A stretch of 13,991 bases of DNA from Oxalobacteraceae bacterium (GTDB lineage Bacteria; Pseudomonadota; Gammaproteobacteria; Burkholderiales; Burkholderiaceae_D): positions 1-13,991 of the forward strand of contig JAIXQV010000267.1 of assembly GCA_027485535.1 (NCBI GenBank), in the 5' to 3' direction. Position 1 is the stretch's first letter. Each line of letters begins with the position of its first letter. The notes below the pieces were generated by a model. That model made no database searches. It was not told the DNA's origin and saw nothing but the letters and a program-made list of their open reading frames with translations. Made by a program: the position numbers and the translations under genes. Below, in pieces: positions 1 to 7,719 of the stretch.

Positions 1-234
1 AATACAGACTGGATCAAAGATACCGTTGCGCTCTCGAACCGAGGCGAGATCGAAGTCGACGCGAAGGGTCAGACCTCGGTGCCGGGCGTGTTCGCGGCTG
101 GTGACGTGACAACGGTGCCATACAAGCAGATCATCATCGCGATGGGTGAAGGTTCAAAAGCAGCATTGGGCGCATTTGATCACCTGATCCGAGCGTCCGC
201 TCCTATGGAACAAGCGCAAAAACTGGCTGCTTGA
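1..234 (+). CDS. ahpF: Alkyl hydroperoxide reductase subunit F, C-terminal part (gene cut by window start)
   Basis: Frame 1 is open from the first base to a TGA at 232-234, giving 77 residues of a C-terminus. It contains GVFAAGDVTTVPYKQ, the FAD-binding motif of the thioredoxin-reductase-like domain, followed by IIIAMGEGSKAALGAFDHLIR. This wording (TTVPYKQ, GEG.KA.L.AFD.LIR) matches AhpF rather than free thioredoxin reductase. AhpF is a cytoplasmic flavoprotein that passes electrons from NADH to the peroxidase AhpC to reduce H2O2 and organic peroxides. The N-terminal thioredoxin-fold domain, the CxxC redox centre and the start lie outside the window, so completeness cannot be judged. ahpC would be expected upstream, but this cannot be seen. 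A weak hairpin follows the stop. Confidence 0.9.
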   Translation, partial: NTDWIKDTVALSNRGEIEVDAKGQTSVPGVFAAGDVTTVPYKQIIIAMGEGSKAALGAFDHLIRASAPMEQAQKLAA

Positions 235-273
235 TCCCGCACGCTACCAAATCGGATATTGCTGGCCATTTTT

Positions 274-297
274 AAGACCTCGCCTATGCGTGGCCTT
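274..297 (+). terminator. Possible weak terminator after ahpF
   Basis: AAGACCTCGC (274-283) can pair with GCGTGGCCTT (288-297) across a CTAT loop, with two mismatches (A.C and T.T), and TATTTCTG follows. The position, 40 bases after the ahpF stop, suits a terminator. The imperfect stem and broken T-run make this uncertain. Confidence 0.3.
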
Positions 298-357
298 TAT
301 TTCTGTGGTTAGGTATCGAAATCTGGTTGCCAAAATGCCTCGGACACCAATATCCAG

Positions 358-386
358 CTGACAAATAGCGCAAGTCGAATCAATAT
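358..386 (+). promoter_or_regulatory. Possible sigma70-like promoter for the HIRAN gene
   Basis: CTGACA (358-363) matches the -35 consensus at five of six positions. It lies 17 bases before CAATAT (381-386), a poor -10 with three of six matches. The implied start, near 393, would leave a leader of about 40 bases before the ATG at 435. This is a guess based on spacing; no regulator site was recognised. Confidence 0.25.
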
Positions 387-434
387 GTCGCCCGTTAAAG
401 AACTTATGGAGTTTAATTCCTTACGAGTTCACTT

Positions 435-926
435 ATGGATACAGTTGTAGCACTATTACTTGTGTGCTTCCTGATTTGGTTACTTTCACTTGCGCAAAAA
501 AATTCTAGCTCGATCGAAGGAAAATCAGCGCAGAGAAGCAGCCAAGCAGTTCGTTTTCTACCGCCGATCCCTAAAGGCTTTCAGATCTACGTAGCGAATC
601 CGTCGGTTGCTGGTATCAGCTACAGAAAACAAGCGGCTTTGAATTTTGCGAATTCGAGCAATCAACGCTTGCGACTAGAGCGGGAACCAGATAATGCACA
701 TGACCCTAATGCGATCAAAATTATCGGCGTGTCGCAAGCCGGCGAATTCTTGATTGGCTATGTTCCTCGGGAAATTGCCGAGCAGATCGCGGATCTCGAC
801 CTCTTCGATTGCATTCAGCCTCGTCTTGCCAGGATCTATATTGGCAGATCCGACTTTCTAGATATTCAGTACCAACTAATTGGTCCAAAATCAAAAAAGC
901 CCGTATTCGACGCGTTCCAAAAATAA
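435..926 (+). CDS. Membrane-anchored HIRAN-domain protein
   Basis: This 163-residue protein starts with a hydrophobic segment at about residues 4-20 (VVALLLVCFLIWLLSLA), which looks like a single membrane anchor. A polar Ser/Gln/Lys-rich linker runs to about residue 45. The rest resembles a HIRAN domain: VAGISYR (58-64), LEREPDN (81-87), HDPNAI (89-94) and IGYVPRE (107-113) are its typical motifs. HIRAN domains occur in HLTF/Rad5-type helicases, where HLTF HIRAN binds 3' DNA ends, and as stand-alone bacterial proteins of unknown role. No helicase, nuclease or catalytic motif accompanies it here. The gene is AT-richer than its neighbours: I counted about 46% G+C in 481-600, against 67% in a 60-base sample of gyrB. 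This suggests transfer or weak codon selection. It is flanked by ahpF upstream and a terminator downstream and is probably transcribed alone. The domain call is fairly sure; the function is unknown. Confidence 0.8.
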   Translation: MDTVVALLLVCFLIWLLSLAQKNSSSIEGKSAQRSSQAVRFLPPIPKGFQIYVANPSVAGISYRKQAALNFANSSNQRLRLEREPDNAHDPNAIKIIGVSQAGEFLIGYVPREIAEQIADLDLFDCIQPRLARIYIGRSDFLDIQYQLIGPKSKKPVFDAFQK

Positions 927-967
927 TTTTCATACCCGACTTTGCTTATTTGGCTATTAGCCCCGCG

Positions 968-997
968 GAAAAGTCAGTCAAAGAGGACTGACTTTTC
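968..997. terminator. Bidirectional intrinsic terminator between the HIRAN gene and glcB
   Basis: A perfect 12-bp inverted repeat, GAAAAGTCAGTC (968-979) and GACTGACTTTTC (986-997), surrounds a 6-base loop. The arms give a run of four T at the 3' end in both directions. It lies 41 bases after the HIRAN stop and 11 bases beyond the glcB stop, so it can end both convergent transcripts. GCGG (965-968) and CCGC (1003-1006) could extend the base of the stem imperfectly. Confidence 0.85.
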
Positions 998-1008
998 GCT
1001 CTCCGCGA

Positions 1009-3210
1009 TTAGCCGCCCGCCACCTCTTGCTTGAACTTCAAACGCCACGCATGAAGTAGCGGCTCGGTGTAGCCCGACGGTTGTACTGAACCCTTAAACA
1101 CCAGATCACTCGCCGCGCGAAACGCGTGTGATTTTTCAAGATCGGGTGCCATTGGTCGGTAGAGTGGGTCACCAGCATTTTGTTGGTCGACGATTTTTGC
1201 CATACGCGCCAAGGTCTCTTTGACCTGGGCTTCGGTGATAACGCCATGGCGCAACCAGTTGGCAATATGCTGGCTGGAGATACGCAAAGTGGCACGATCT
1301 TCCATTAGCGCGACGTTGTGAATATCAGGCACCTTGGAGCAACCGATGCCTTGCTCCACCCAACGCACCACATAACCGAGTATGCCCTGCGTATTGTTGT
1401 CGAGCTCTTCCTGAATCTCTTGGGCCGACCAATTAGGCGCATCCACAATCGGTACTGTCAACAGCTGATCGCGCAGCTGTTGCAACTCAGCGGTGTTATC
1501 TTGCTGCTCCAGTTCGCGCTGGGTGTCGAACACATCTACTTGGTGGTAGTGCAAGGCATGCAGTGTTGCAGCGGTTGGCGAAGGTACCCAGGCGGTATTG
1601 GCACCGGATTTTGGATGGCCGATTTTTTGGTCCAACATCGCAGCCATCAGATCTGGCATCGCCCACATGCCCTTACCGATTTGTGCGCGACCGCGTAAAC
1701 CGCAGCTCAAGCCCGTCAGCACATTGCTGCGCTCGTAGGCGGCGAGCCAAGTCGAAGTTTTCATGTGGCCCTTACGCAGCATAGGCCCACCGAGTAATGA
1801 GGTATGAATCTCGTCGCCCGTGCGATCTAAGAAGCCGGTGTTGATGAACGCGACTCGCGCTGCCGCCTCTTGCAGACAGGCCTTGAGGTTGGTAGAGGTG
1901 CGGCGCTCTTCATCCATGATGCCGAGCTTGACGGTGTTCTCTTTCAACCCAAGCAAAGCTTCAACGCGTCCAAACAACTCGGCAGCAAACGCGACTTCTT
2001 TTGGCCCATGCATCTTCGGCTTGACGATGTATACCGAGCCAGCGCGAGTGTTACAGATCGCTTGGGATGCGGGGCGGCGTAGATCGTGCAGCGCGATGGT
2101 CGTGGTAACAACGGCATCGAGAATACCTTCGGGTATTTCTTTGCCATCGCCAATCAAGATCGCTGGGTTGGTCATCAAGTGGCCCACATTGCGTAAGAAC
2201 AGCAACGAGCGCCCGTGCAGTTTAAGCGTCTTCCCGTCAGCGCCGATGTACTCCCGATCCGGATTCAGGGTACGTTGGAAAGTCTTTTCACCTTTTTTCA
2301 CTGTCTCTGACAGCGTACCTTTCAAGATGCCAAGCCAATTCTCGTAGGCGGCGACTTTATCGGTGCCGTCGACCACTGCCACGGAGTCTTCAAGGTCGAG
2401 AATGGTCGACAAGGCTGACTCGACGACGATGTCGGCCACGCCCGCGATATCTTGTTTACCGATCGTGCTATTGGGGTTGATCCGAAGCTCGATGTGTAAA
2501 CCATTGTTCTTCAGTAGCACCGCTGTAGGGGCCGATGTCTCGCCCTGATAACCGACGAACTTAGACGAATCGGCGAGCCCAGTTGCGCTTCCATCTTGCA
2601 TGACGGCCTTCAGGTGCGCGCCATCAACAGCGTACTCGGCGACATCTGCATGCGAGCCCGCTACCAGTGGTACCACCTGATCTAGAAAGCCTCTGGCGAA
2701 CGTAATCACCTTTGCGCCGCGCACCGGGTTGTATCCACCATCACGCGTCGCTCCATCAGTCTCGGGAAGGGCGTCGGTACCGTAGAGTGCGTCGTACAGC
2801 GAGCCCCAGCGTGCGTTGGCGGCATTCAGCACATAGCGCGCATTCAGAATCGGCACCACCAGCTGCGGGCCCGCAGTGGTTGATAGCTCCGCATCGACAT
2901 GGTCAGTAGTGACTTTTACTGCTTTGGGTACCGGCAATAGATAGCCAATCGACTCCAGAAACTTGCGATAAGCCGGTATGTCTCGAACCGGCCCTGGGTG
3001 GGCACTGTGCCAGGCATCCAGCTCGCTCTGCAAGCGATCGCGCTCGGCCAGCAGCTGGGCATTCTTCGGCGACAAATCATGGACGATCTGCGCGAAGCCA
3101 CGCCACCAACGGTCGCTGTCGATGCCGGTGCCAGGCAGGACCTTGTCCTCGATAAAGCGGTACAGGATGGTATCCACCTGCAATCCGTGGCAAGCGGTGC
3201 GTGCTGTCAT
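1009..3210 (-). CDS. glcB: Malate synthase G
   Basis: This 733-residue protein is close to the usual GlcB length (E. coli is about 723). The enzyme condenses glyoxylate with acetyl-CoA and water to give malate and CoA, in the cytoplasm, with Mg2+. Visible family marks are LFLRNVGHL (about 337-345, with the active-site Arg340), MDEERRT (432-438, metal-ligand Glu), TGDEIHT (464-470, metal-ligand Asp466), KVPDIHNVALMEDRATLR (626-643, with Asp638 as the expected catalytic base) and AYERSNVLTGL. The ATG at 3210 has a good ribosome site, GAGGA, seven bases upstream. The gene lies 55 bases after the haloacid dehalogenase gene on the same strand and ends at a bidirectional terminator. No aceA (isocitrate lyase) is visible here, so glyoxylate could come from glycolate or from a glyoxylate bypass encoded elsewhere. 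Family assignment is secure. Confidence 0.97.
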   Translation of the reverse strand: MTARTACHGLQVDTILYRFIEDKVLPGTGIDSDRWWRGFAQIVHDLSPKNAQLLAERDRLQSELDAWHSAHPGPVRDIPAYRKFLESIGYLLPVPKAVKVTTDHVDAELSTTAGPQLVVPILNARYVLNAANARWGSLYDALYGTDALPETDGATRDGGYNPVRGAKVITFARGFLDQVVPLVAGSHADVAEYAVDGAHLKAVMQDGSATGLADSSKFVGYQGETSAPTAVLLKNNGLHIELRINPNSTIGKQDIAGVADIVVESALSTILDLEDSVAVVDGTDKVAAYENWLGILKGTLSETVKKGEKTFQRTLNPDREYIGADGKTLKLHGRSLLFLRNVGHLMTNPAILIGDGKEIPEGILDAVVTTTIALHDLRRPASQAICNTRAGSVYIVKPKMHGPKEVAFAAELFGRVEALLGLKENTVKLGIMDEERRTSTNLKACLQEAAARVAFINTGFLDRTGDEIHTSLLGGPMLRKGHMKTSTWLAAYERSNVLTGLSCGLRGRAQIGKGMWAMPDLMAAMLDQKIGHPKSGANTAWVPSPTAATLHALHYHQVDVFDTQRELEQQDNTAELQQLRDQLLTVPIVDAPNWSAQEIQEELDNNTQGILGYVVRWVEQGIGCSKVPDIHNVALMEDRATLRISSQHIANWLRHGVITEAQVKETLARMAKIVDQQNAGDPLYRPMAPDLEKSHAFRAASDLVFKGSVQPSGYTEPLLHAWRLKFKQEVAGG

Positions 3211-3265
3211 TTGTGATTCCTCGATAAGTTGATATGTTGTGGTGTTTTAGATTTATCGGCGGGCT

Positions 3266-3949
3266 TTAATGTCCCCCGCGCTGCCGGACATATTGAAGCA
3301 GGTCATTCAGCGAGCGGCCCTCGCCACCCGGCGCTACCCCAAGTACTTCTAGCGGTGCTGCCGCGCGATTTACCCAGAAAGTGGAATAACCAAACCAAGC
3401 AGCGCCGCAAATATCCCAGCCATTGCTGGAGACGAATAAACAATCTCCTGCAGCTAATCCCAAGGTGCTGATACCGAGACGGTAAACCTCCGGCGCTGTC
3501 TTGAATTTTTTCACGCTATGCGCCGACAGCACATGGCTGAACAGGCCGTCCATGCCCGCCGCTTTGATCACCGGGTCCAGCATCTCCGGGTTACCGTTGG
3601 AGAGAACGGCTAGCTTCATCCCATCGCGCTTCAGCTCATTCAGCACATTCAGGTTTTCCGGGAAGGGCGTCAGCTGGTTGTACTGACCCATGAGCTGCGC
3701 TTGCGACTGTGGGCTGAGTGCGAGGCCAAGCCTATTGCAGGAAAATTGCAATGCATCGCGAGTGACGCTATCGAACGGCTGATAGGTGTCGGACAGCGTG
3801 CGTAGGCGGGTGTATTCGATTTGCTTGTCGCGCCAAAGATTTGCCAAGGCAGCGCCCTGCCCCGGAAACTGCCGCTCAGCCTCGGCCGCAATCGCGTAGA
3901 CGTCAAACAGCGTACCGTAGGCATCAAAAAGAATGGCTTGAAAAGACAT
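3266..3949 (-). CDS. Haloacid dehalogenase, type II (HAD superfamily)
   Basis: From the ATG at 3949 the product is 227 residues, typical for (S)-2-haloacid dehalogenases. These replace the halogen of 2-haloalkanoates with OH through an aspartyl-ester intermediate. Key residues are in place: nucleophile Asp9 in FDAYGTLFD (8-16), the Arg40 region LWRDKQIEY, SNGN (117-120), a conserved-type Lys at 148 or 150, and FVSSNGWDICGA (172-183) with Ser174, Asn176 and Asp179. This last motif is characteristic of type II dehalogenases rather than general HAD phosphatases. The residue after Lys150 is Thr, where many relatives have Pro. The chosen ATG lies 15 bases after the gyrB stop. A TTG three codons upstream is also open, but I see no good ribosome site for either. 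The gene is probably co-transcribed with gyrB and glcB. The real substrate is not proven; many chromosomal members have unknown natural substrates. Confidence 0.9.
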   Translation of the reverse strand: MSFQAILFDAYGTLFDVYAIAAEAERQFPGQGAALANLWRDKQIEYTRLRTLSDTYQPFDSVTRDALQFSCNRLGLALSPQSQAQLMGQYNQLTPFPENLNVLNELKRDGMKLAVLSNGNPEMLDPVIKAAGMDGLFSHVLSAHSVKKFKTAPEVYRLGISTLGLAAGDCLFVSSNGWDICGAAWFGYSTFWVNRAAAPLEVLGVAPGGEGRSLNDLLQYVRQRGGH

Positions 3950-3964
3950 GCTGCGCAAATACGA

Positions 3965-6457
3965 TTAAACGTCTATGTTCCCAGCCGTGAGTGCATTGGT
4001 CTCGATGAACGCTCGGCGCGGCTCGACCTCATCACCCATCAGAGTGGCAAAAATCTGATCGGCAGCAATTGCGTCTTCAATCTGCACCCTGAGCAAACGA
4101 CGTACCGCGGGATCCATCGTGGTTTCCCACAACTGTTCCGGATTCATCTCGCCTAACCCTTTGTAGCGCTGCTTGCTCACGCCGCGCTCTGCTTCATCAC
4201 GCAGCCAGGCCATGGCCTGTCGAAAATCGGCGATCGCGTGCTCGCGCAATTTTTCACCGCTCCCGCGTCGGATCAGCGCACCCGGTCCGATCAAGCCCTT
4301 GAAGGTGGCTGCAGCCTCAAACAACAAGCCATAGTCCGGACTATCGACAAACTCCGCATCGATAATGCTGAGGCGAAGGTTGCCGTGATGCTGGCGCTCA
4401 ATGCGCAAGCGTAGGGCCGCGGACAATGCTTCCGTATTGACGCTGACGCGCACCATCGGGTCATTAATGGCGGCGGCCAATGCTTGTGCGCTGGCCTCGG
4501 CAGTCTCTTCACTCGACAAATCCAGCGTTACGCCGTTCATGATTGCGGCGAGCGCCGCATCATCGATGACTCTCGATAAGCGCTGAACAATCGCGTTGGC
4601 GGTGTTGTACTTCCTGACCAACTCATTTAGTGCCTCACCCGCAATCGGCGCGGCGCCTTCTGTCGACAATAGCGCCGCGTCTTGGAGAGCGATCTGCATC
4701 ATGTAGCTGGTCTCTTCGAGATCATCTTTCAGATAGCGCTCATCCTTGCCGTGCTTGACTTTGTACAGTGGCGGCTGAGCGATATACACATGACCACGCT
4801 CCACCAGCAGCGGCATCTGACGGTACAGCAGCGTCAGCAGCAAGGTACGAATATGCGCGCCATCCACATCGGCATCGGTCATGATGATGATGCGGTGATA
4901 GCGCAACTTCTCGATATTGAACTCGTCCGCACCAATCGACGTACCCAAGGTCGCAATCAGCGTGGTGATCTGCTCGGAAGAAAGCATTTTCTCGAAGCGC
5001 GCCTTTTCGACATTCAGCACCTTGCCACGCAACGGTAGAATCGCCTGGAACTTGCGATCACGCCCCTGCTTGGCGGAGCCACCTGCGGAATCGCCCTCGA
5101 CGATGTAGAGCTCGCACAAGGCCGGATCTTTTTCCTGACAGTCTGCCAATTTGGCTGACAAGCCTAGCCCGTCCATCACGCCCTTGCGGCGAGTCAGTTC
5201 ACGCGCCTTGCGCGCTGCTTCACGGGCACGCGCTGCCTCGACGATTTTGCCGCAAATGATTTTGGCGTCGTTGGGCTTTTCCATCAAAAAATCGGTCAGC
5301 GTTTTGGCGACTACTTCTTCCACCGGTCCGCGAACCTCTGACGACACTAGCTTGTCTTTGGTTTGCGAGCTGAATTTCGGCTCTGGCACTTTGACCGAAA
5401 GGACGCACGTCAGACCTTCGCGCATATCGTCGCCACTCACTTCCACCTTGGCTTTTTTGGCGAACTCATGCTCTTCGATGTACTTGTTGATCACGCGGGT
5501 CATCGCCGCGCGCAAGCCGGTCAGGTGCGTGCCGCCATCGCGCTGAGGGATATTGTTGGTGAAGCACAGCACCTGCTCGTTGAACGCGTCGTTCCACTGC
5601 ATCGATACGTCGACCGAAATCGTCGTGCCATGCTCGGATACTCGCTCGCCGGTCGCTTGAAACACCGTCGGGTGCAGCACATTTTTGTTCTTGTTGATGT
5701 ACTCGACAAAGCCGCGTGTTCCGCCCTCAAATGCAAAGCTCTCTTCCTTACCGGTGCGCTGATCAGTGAGCTTGATATGGACGCCGTTGTTCAGGAATGA
5801 CAGCTCGCGGATGCGCTTGGCGAGTATGTCGTAATGAAATTCAACGTGGGTGAAAATCTCTTCGTCGGCCCAGAAATGAACTTCGGTACCACGCTTCTCG
5901 GTATCACCAATAATCTTGATGGGCGATACCGCAACACCCTCTTGCTGCTCAATCTCGCGGTTCTGCGGGATGCCGTGAGCGAACTCCATCAAGTGCTTTT
6001 TTCCGTCGCGGCGAATGGTCAGCTTCAAGCGCTTGGAAAGTGCATTGACGCAGGAAACACCGACACCGTGCAGACCGCCCGATACCTTGTAAGCGTTCTG
6101 ATCAAACTTGCCGCCCGCATGTAACTCGGTCATGACGATTTCCGCTGCGCTGCGCTTGGGCTCGTGTTTGTCGTCCCATTTGATGCCGGTCGGTATGCCG
6201 CGGCCGTTATCGGTAATCGAGATGGAGTTATCGGCGTGGATGGTGACGTGAATCTCCGTGCAGTGTCCGGCCAAGGCCTCATCAATCGAGTTATCGAGCA
6301 CTTCGAAGACCAGATGGTGCAAGCCTGTACCGTCGGAAGTGTCGCCGATGTACATACCGGGTCGCTTGCGCACCGCCTCCAAGCCCTCGAGGATTTGAAT
6401 CGACGAAGCGCCATACTGATTGGAAGCGTTAGGATTTTCTGCGGGTGTGGCTGACAT
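3965..6457 (-). CDS. gyrB: DNA gyrase subunit B
   Basis: The 830-residue product carries the ATPase and TOPRIM modules of gyrase, which adds negative supercoils together with GyrA. The GHKL ATPase domain (about 1-220) shows the LDNSIDEAL Asn56 region (Mg-ATP), ITDNGRGIP (81-89) and GGLHGVGVS (127-135). The transducer domain follows to about 395. TOPRIM contains EGDSAGGSAKQGRDR (454-468), PLRGKVLNVEKA and the metal-binding DADVDGAHIRT (528-538). The C-terminus has QRYKGLGEMNPEQLW and a proteobacterial-type insertion, which fits the length (E. coli is 804). I chose the ATG at 6457 because AGGA sits five bases before it; an in-frame TTG at 6472 would place that site inside the gene. It follows dnaN by 94 bases with no recF between, a common betaproteobacterial state. 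Supercoiling-sensitive control is usual for gyrB, but no site was recognised. Confidence 0.98.
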   Translation of the reverse strand: MSATPAENPNASNQYGASSIQILEGLEAVRKRPGMYIGDTSDGTGLHHLVFEVLDNSIDEALAGHCTEIHVTIHADNSISITDNGRGIPTGIKWDDKHEPKRSAAEIVMTELHAGGKFDQNAYKVSGGLHGVGVSCVNALSKRLKLTIRRDGKKHLMEFAHGIPQNREIEQQEGVAVSPIKIIGDTEKRGTEVHFWADEEIFTHVEFHYDILAKRIRELSFLNNGVHIKLTDQRTGKEESFAFEGGTRGFVEYINKNKNVLHPTVFQATGERVSEHGTTISVDVSMQWNDAFNEQVLCFTNNIPQRDGGTHLTGLRAAMTRVINKYIEEHEFAKKAKVEVSGDDMREGLTCVLSVKVPEPKFSSQTKDKLVSSEVRGPVEEVVAKTLTDFLMEKPNDAKIICGKIVEAARAREAARKARELTRRKGVMDGLGLSAKLADCQEKDPALCELYIVEGDSAGGSAKQGRDRKFQAILPLRGKVLNVEKARFEKMLSSEQITTLIATLGTSIGADEFNIEKLRYHRIIIMTDADVDGAHIRTLLLTLLYRQMPLLVERGHVYIAQPPLYKVKHGKDERYLKDDLEETSYMMQIALQDAALLSTEGAAPIAGEALNELVRKYNTANAIVQRLSRVIDDAALAAIMNGVTLDLSSEETAEASAQALAAAINDPMVRVSVNTEALSAALRLRIERQHHGNLRLSIIDAEFVDSPDYGLLFEAAATFKGLIGPGALIRRGSGEKLREHAIADFRQAMAWLRDEAERGVSKQRYKGLGEMNPEQLWETTMDPAVRRLLRVQIEDAIAADQIFATLMGDEVEPRRAFIETNALTAGNIDV

Positions 6458-6508
6458 GGTGTTCCTGATCAAGCAAAACGTGGGCTAGCGGGTTTCTAAA
6501 ACGGCACG

Positions 6509-6528
6509 AAGGGGCCCGATGGCCCCCT
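6509..6528 (-). terminator. GC-rich hairpin between dnaN and gyrB (possible attenuator)
   Basis: GGGGCC (6511-6516) and GGCCCC (6521-6526) form a 6-bp stem with a CGAT loop. On the transcribed minus strand it can be extended by a wobble pair and an A-T pair. No T-run follows directly, so it is a weak terminator at best. It may instead mark a processing or attenuation point between dnaN and gyrB. Confidence 0.4.
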
Positions 6529-6551
6529 CAATATGCCGCTCGGGTCTAGCC

Positions 6552-7655
6552 TTAAATACGCATCGGCATCACGACATATTTGAAATTCGGGTCATCGGGG
6601 ATAGTCACTAGCGCCGACGAGTTGGCATCACCCAGCGAGATACTGATGCTGTCGCATTTCAGATTGTTCAATACATCGAGCAAATACGTCACATTGAAAC
6701 CAATGTCGATGGCATCGCCGGCGTAATCAATTTCAAGTTCTTCGACGGCCTCTTCTTGGTCAGCGTTGGTTGAACTGATTTTCAGACTACCCGGTTCAAT
6801 CATGCAGCGAACGCCTTTGAACTTGTCTGAGGTCATGATCGCTGCGCGCTGTAGCGAGCGTAGCAGCGCTTCGCGATCCAGCGTGAAATTGTTTTTGTAG
6901 GCCTTGGGGATCACGCGGGTGTAATCGGGAAACTTCCCTTCCACCAGTTTCGAGATCAGCTCGATATTGGAAAAATCGAATTTCACCTGGTTGGTGGCAA
7001 TCGCCAGCTTAACCGGCTCATCGGTTTCTTCCAGCAGACGCTGCAACTCAATAATCGTTTTGCGCGGGATGATCACTTCCTGTCGCGCGAACTCTTGGTC
7101 GGTCACGATTTGGCTAAACGCAAGACGATGTCCATCGGTAGCGACAGCGATTACGTTTTTGCCTTCGACCACCAGCAGCAGGCCATTAAGGTAATAACGA
7201 ATATCCTGCTGCGCCATCGAGAAATGCACCATGTTCAGCAGGTGCTTCAATGTTTTCTGTGGCAGGCTCAACTGAGCGCCATACTGCTCGGCTTGCGCCA
7301 CGGTAGGAAATTCTTCCGCCGACAACGTCTGCAAGGCAAAGCGCGACTTGCCTGACTGTAGGGTCATGCGCTTGTTCGTCACCGAGAGTGTCACTTCGGC
7401 GTCTGGCAGGGCGCGCAGGATATCGAGCAACTTACGCGCTGCCACCGTGGTGGCGGTCACATCGCTACCCGATCCGATCGCGGCATGGGTGCTGATTTGC
7501 ACCTCGATGTCGGTCGACAGCAGGGTCACTTGGTTACCGTCTTTACGGATGAGGATATTGGCCAGAATCGGCAGCGTGTGCCGACGCTCGACAATACCGC
7601 TCACGATTTGCAGCGGCCTGAGCAGCGCATCTCGTTGAGTTTTTACCAGTTGCAT
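6552..7655 (-). CDS. dnaN: DNA polymerase III beta subunit (sliding clamp)
   Basis: The product is 367 residues from the ATG at 7655, the normal length for a beta clamp made of three similar folds. It forms a ring around DNA that tethers Pol III and recruits mismatch-repair, ligase and Hda/DnaA-inactivation partners. Recognisable parts are the N-terminus MQLVKTQRDALLRPLQIVSGIVERR with TLPILANIL, the middle YYLNGLLLV, ATDGHRLA and VIIPRKTI, and the C-terminal MPMRI that shapes the partner-binding pocket. The start was set by AAGGAA seven bases upstream of the ATG; a TTG six codons earlier (7673) would overlap that ribosome site. It lies 64 bases behind dnaA and 94 before gyrB, and I infer co-transcription with dnaA. 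No separate promoter was identified. Confidence 0.98.
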   Translation of the reverse strand: MQLVKTQRDALLRPLQIVSGIVERRHTLPILANILIRKDGNQVTLLSTDIEVQISTHAAIGSGSDVTATTVAARKLLDILRALPDAEVTLSVTNKRMTLQSGKSRFALQTLSAEEFPTVAQAEQYGAQLSLPQKTLKHLLNMVHFSMAQQDIRYYLNGLLLVVEGKNVIAVATDGHRLAFSQIVTDQEFARQEVIIPRKTIIELQRLLEETDEPVKLAIATNQVKFDFSNIELISKLVEGKFPDYTRVIPKAYKNNFTLDREALLRSLQRAAIMTSDKFKGVRCMIEPGSLKISSTNADQEEAVEELEIDYAGDAIDIGFNVTYLLDVLNNLKCDSISISLGDANSSALVTIPDDPNFKYVVMPMRI

Positions 7656-7719
7656 GGTGGGTTCCTTTCGCAAGAAATGCCTGGTGCTTCTATAGGTTTG
7701 ATCATCGCATGGCGCTGGG

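Noticed and set aside
1820..2347. 175-residue plus-strand frame antisense to glcB
   Set aside because: It lies inside a certain glcB. Composition and lack of motifs fit a shadow frame.
5363..5800. 145-residue plus-strand frame antisense to gyrB
   Set aside because: It lies wholly inside gyrB, whose protein motifs are intact; no domain was recognised.
6455..6472. Upstream TTG starts for gyrB (6472), and likewise for dnaN (7673) and the dehalogenase gene (3958)
   Set aside because: For gyrB and dnaN the ATG just downstream has a well-spaced AGGA-type ribosome site that would fall inside the longer form. For the dehalogenase the ATG gives the conserved N-terminus, though no ribosome site decides it.
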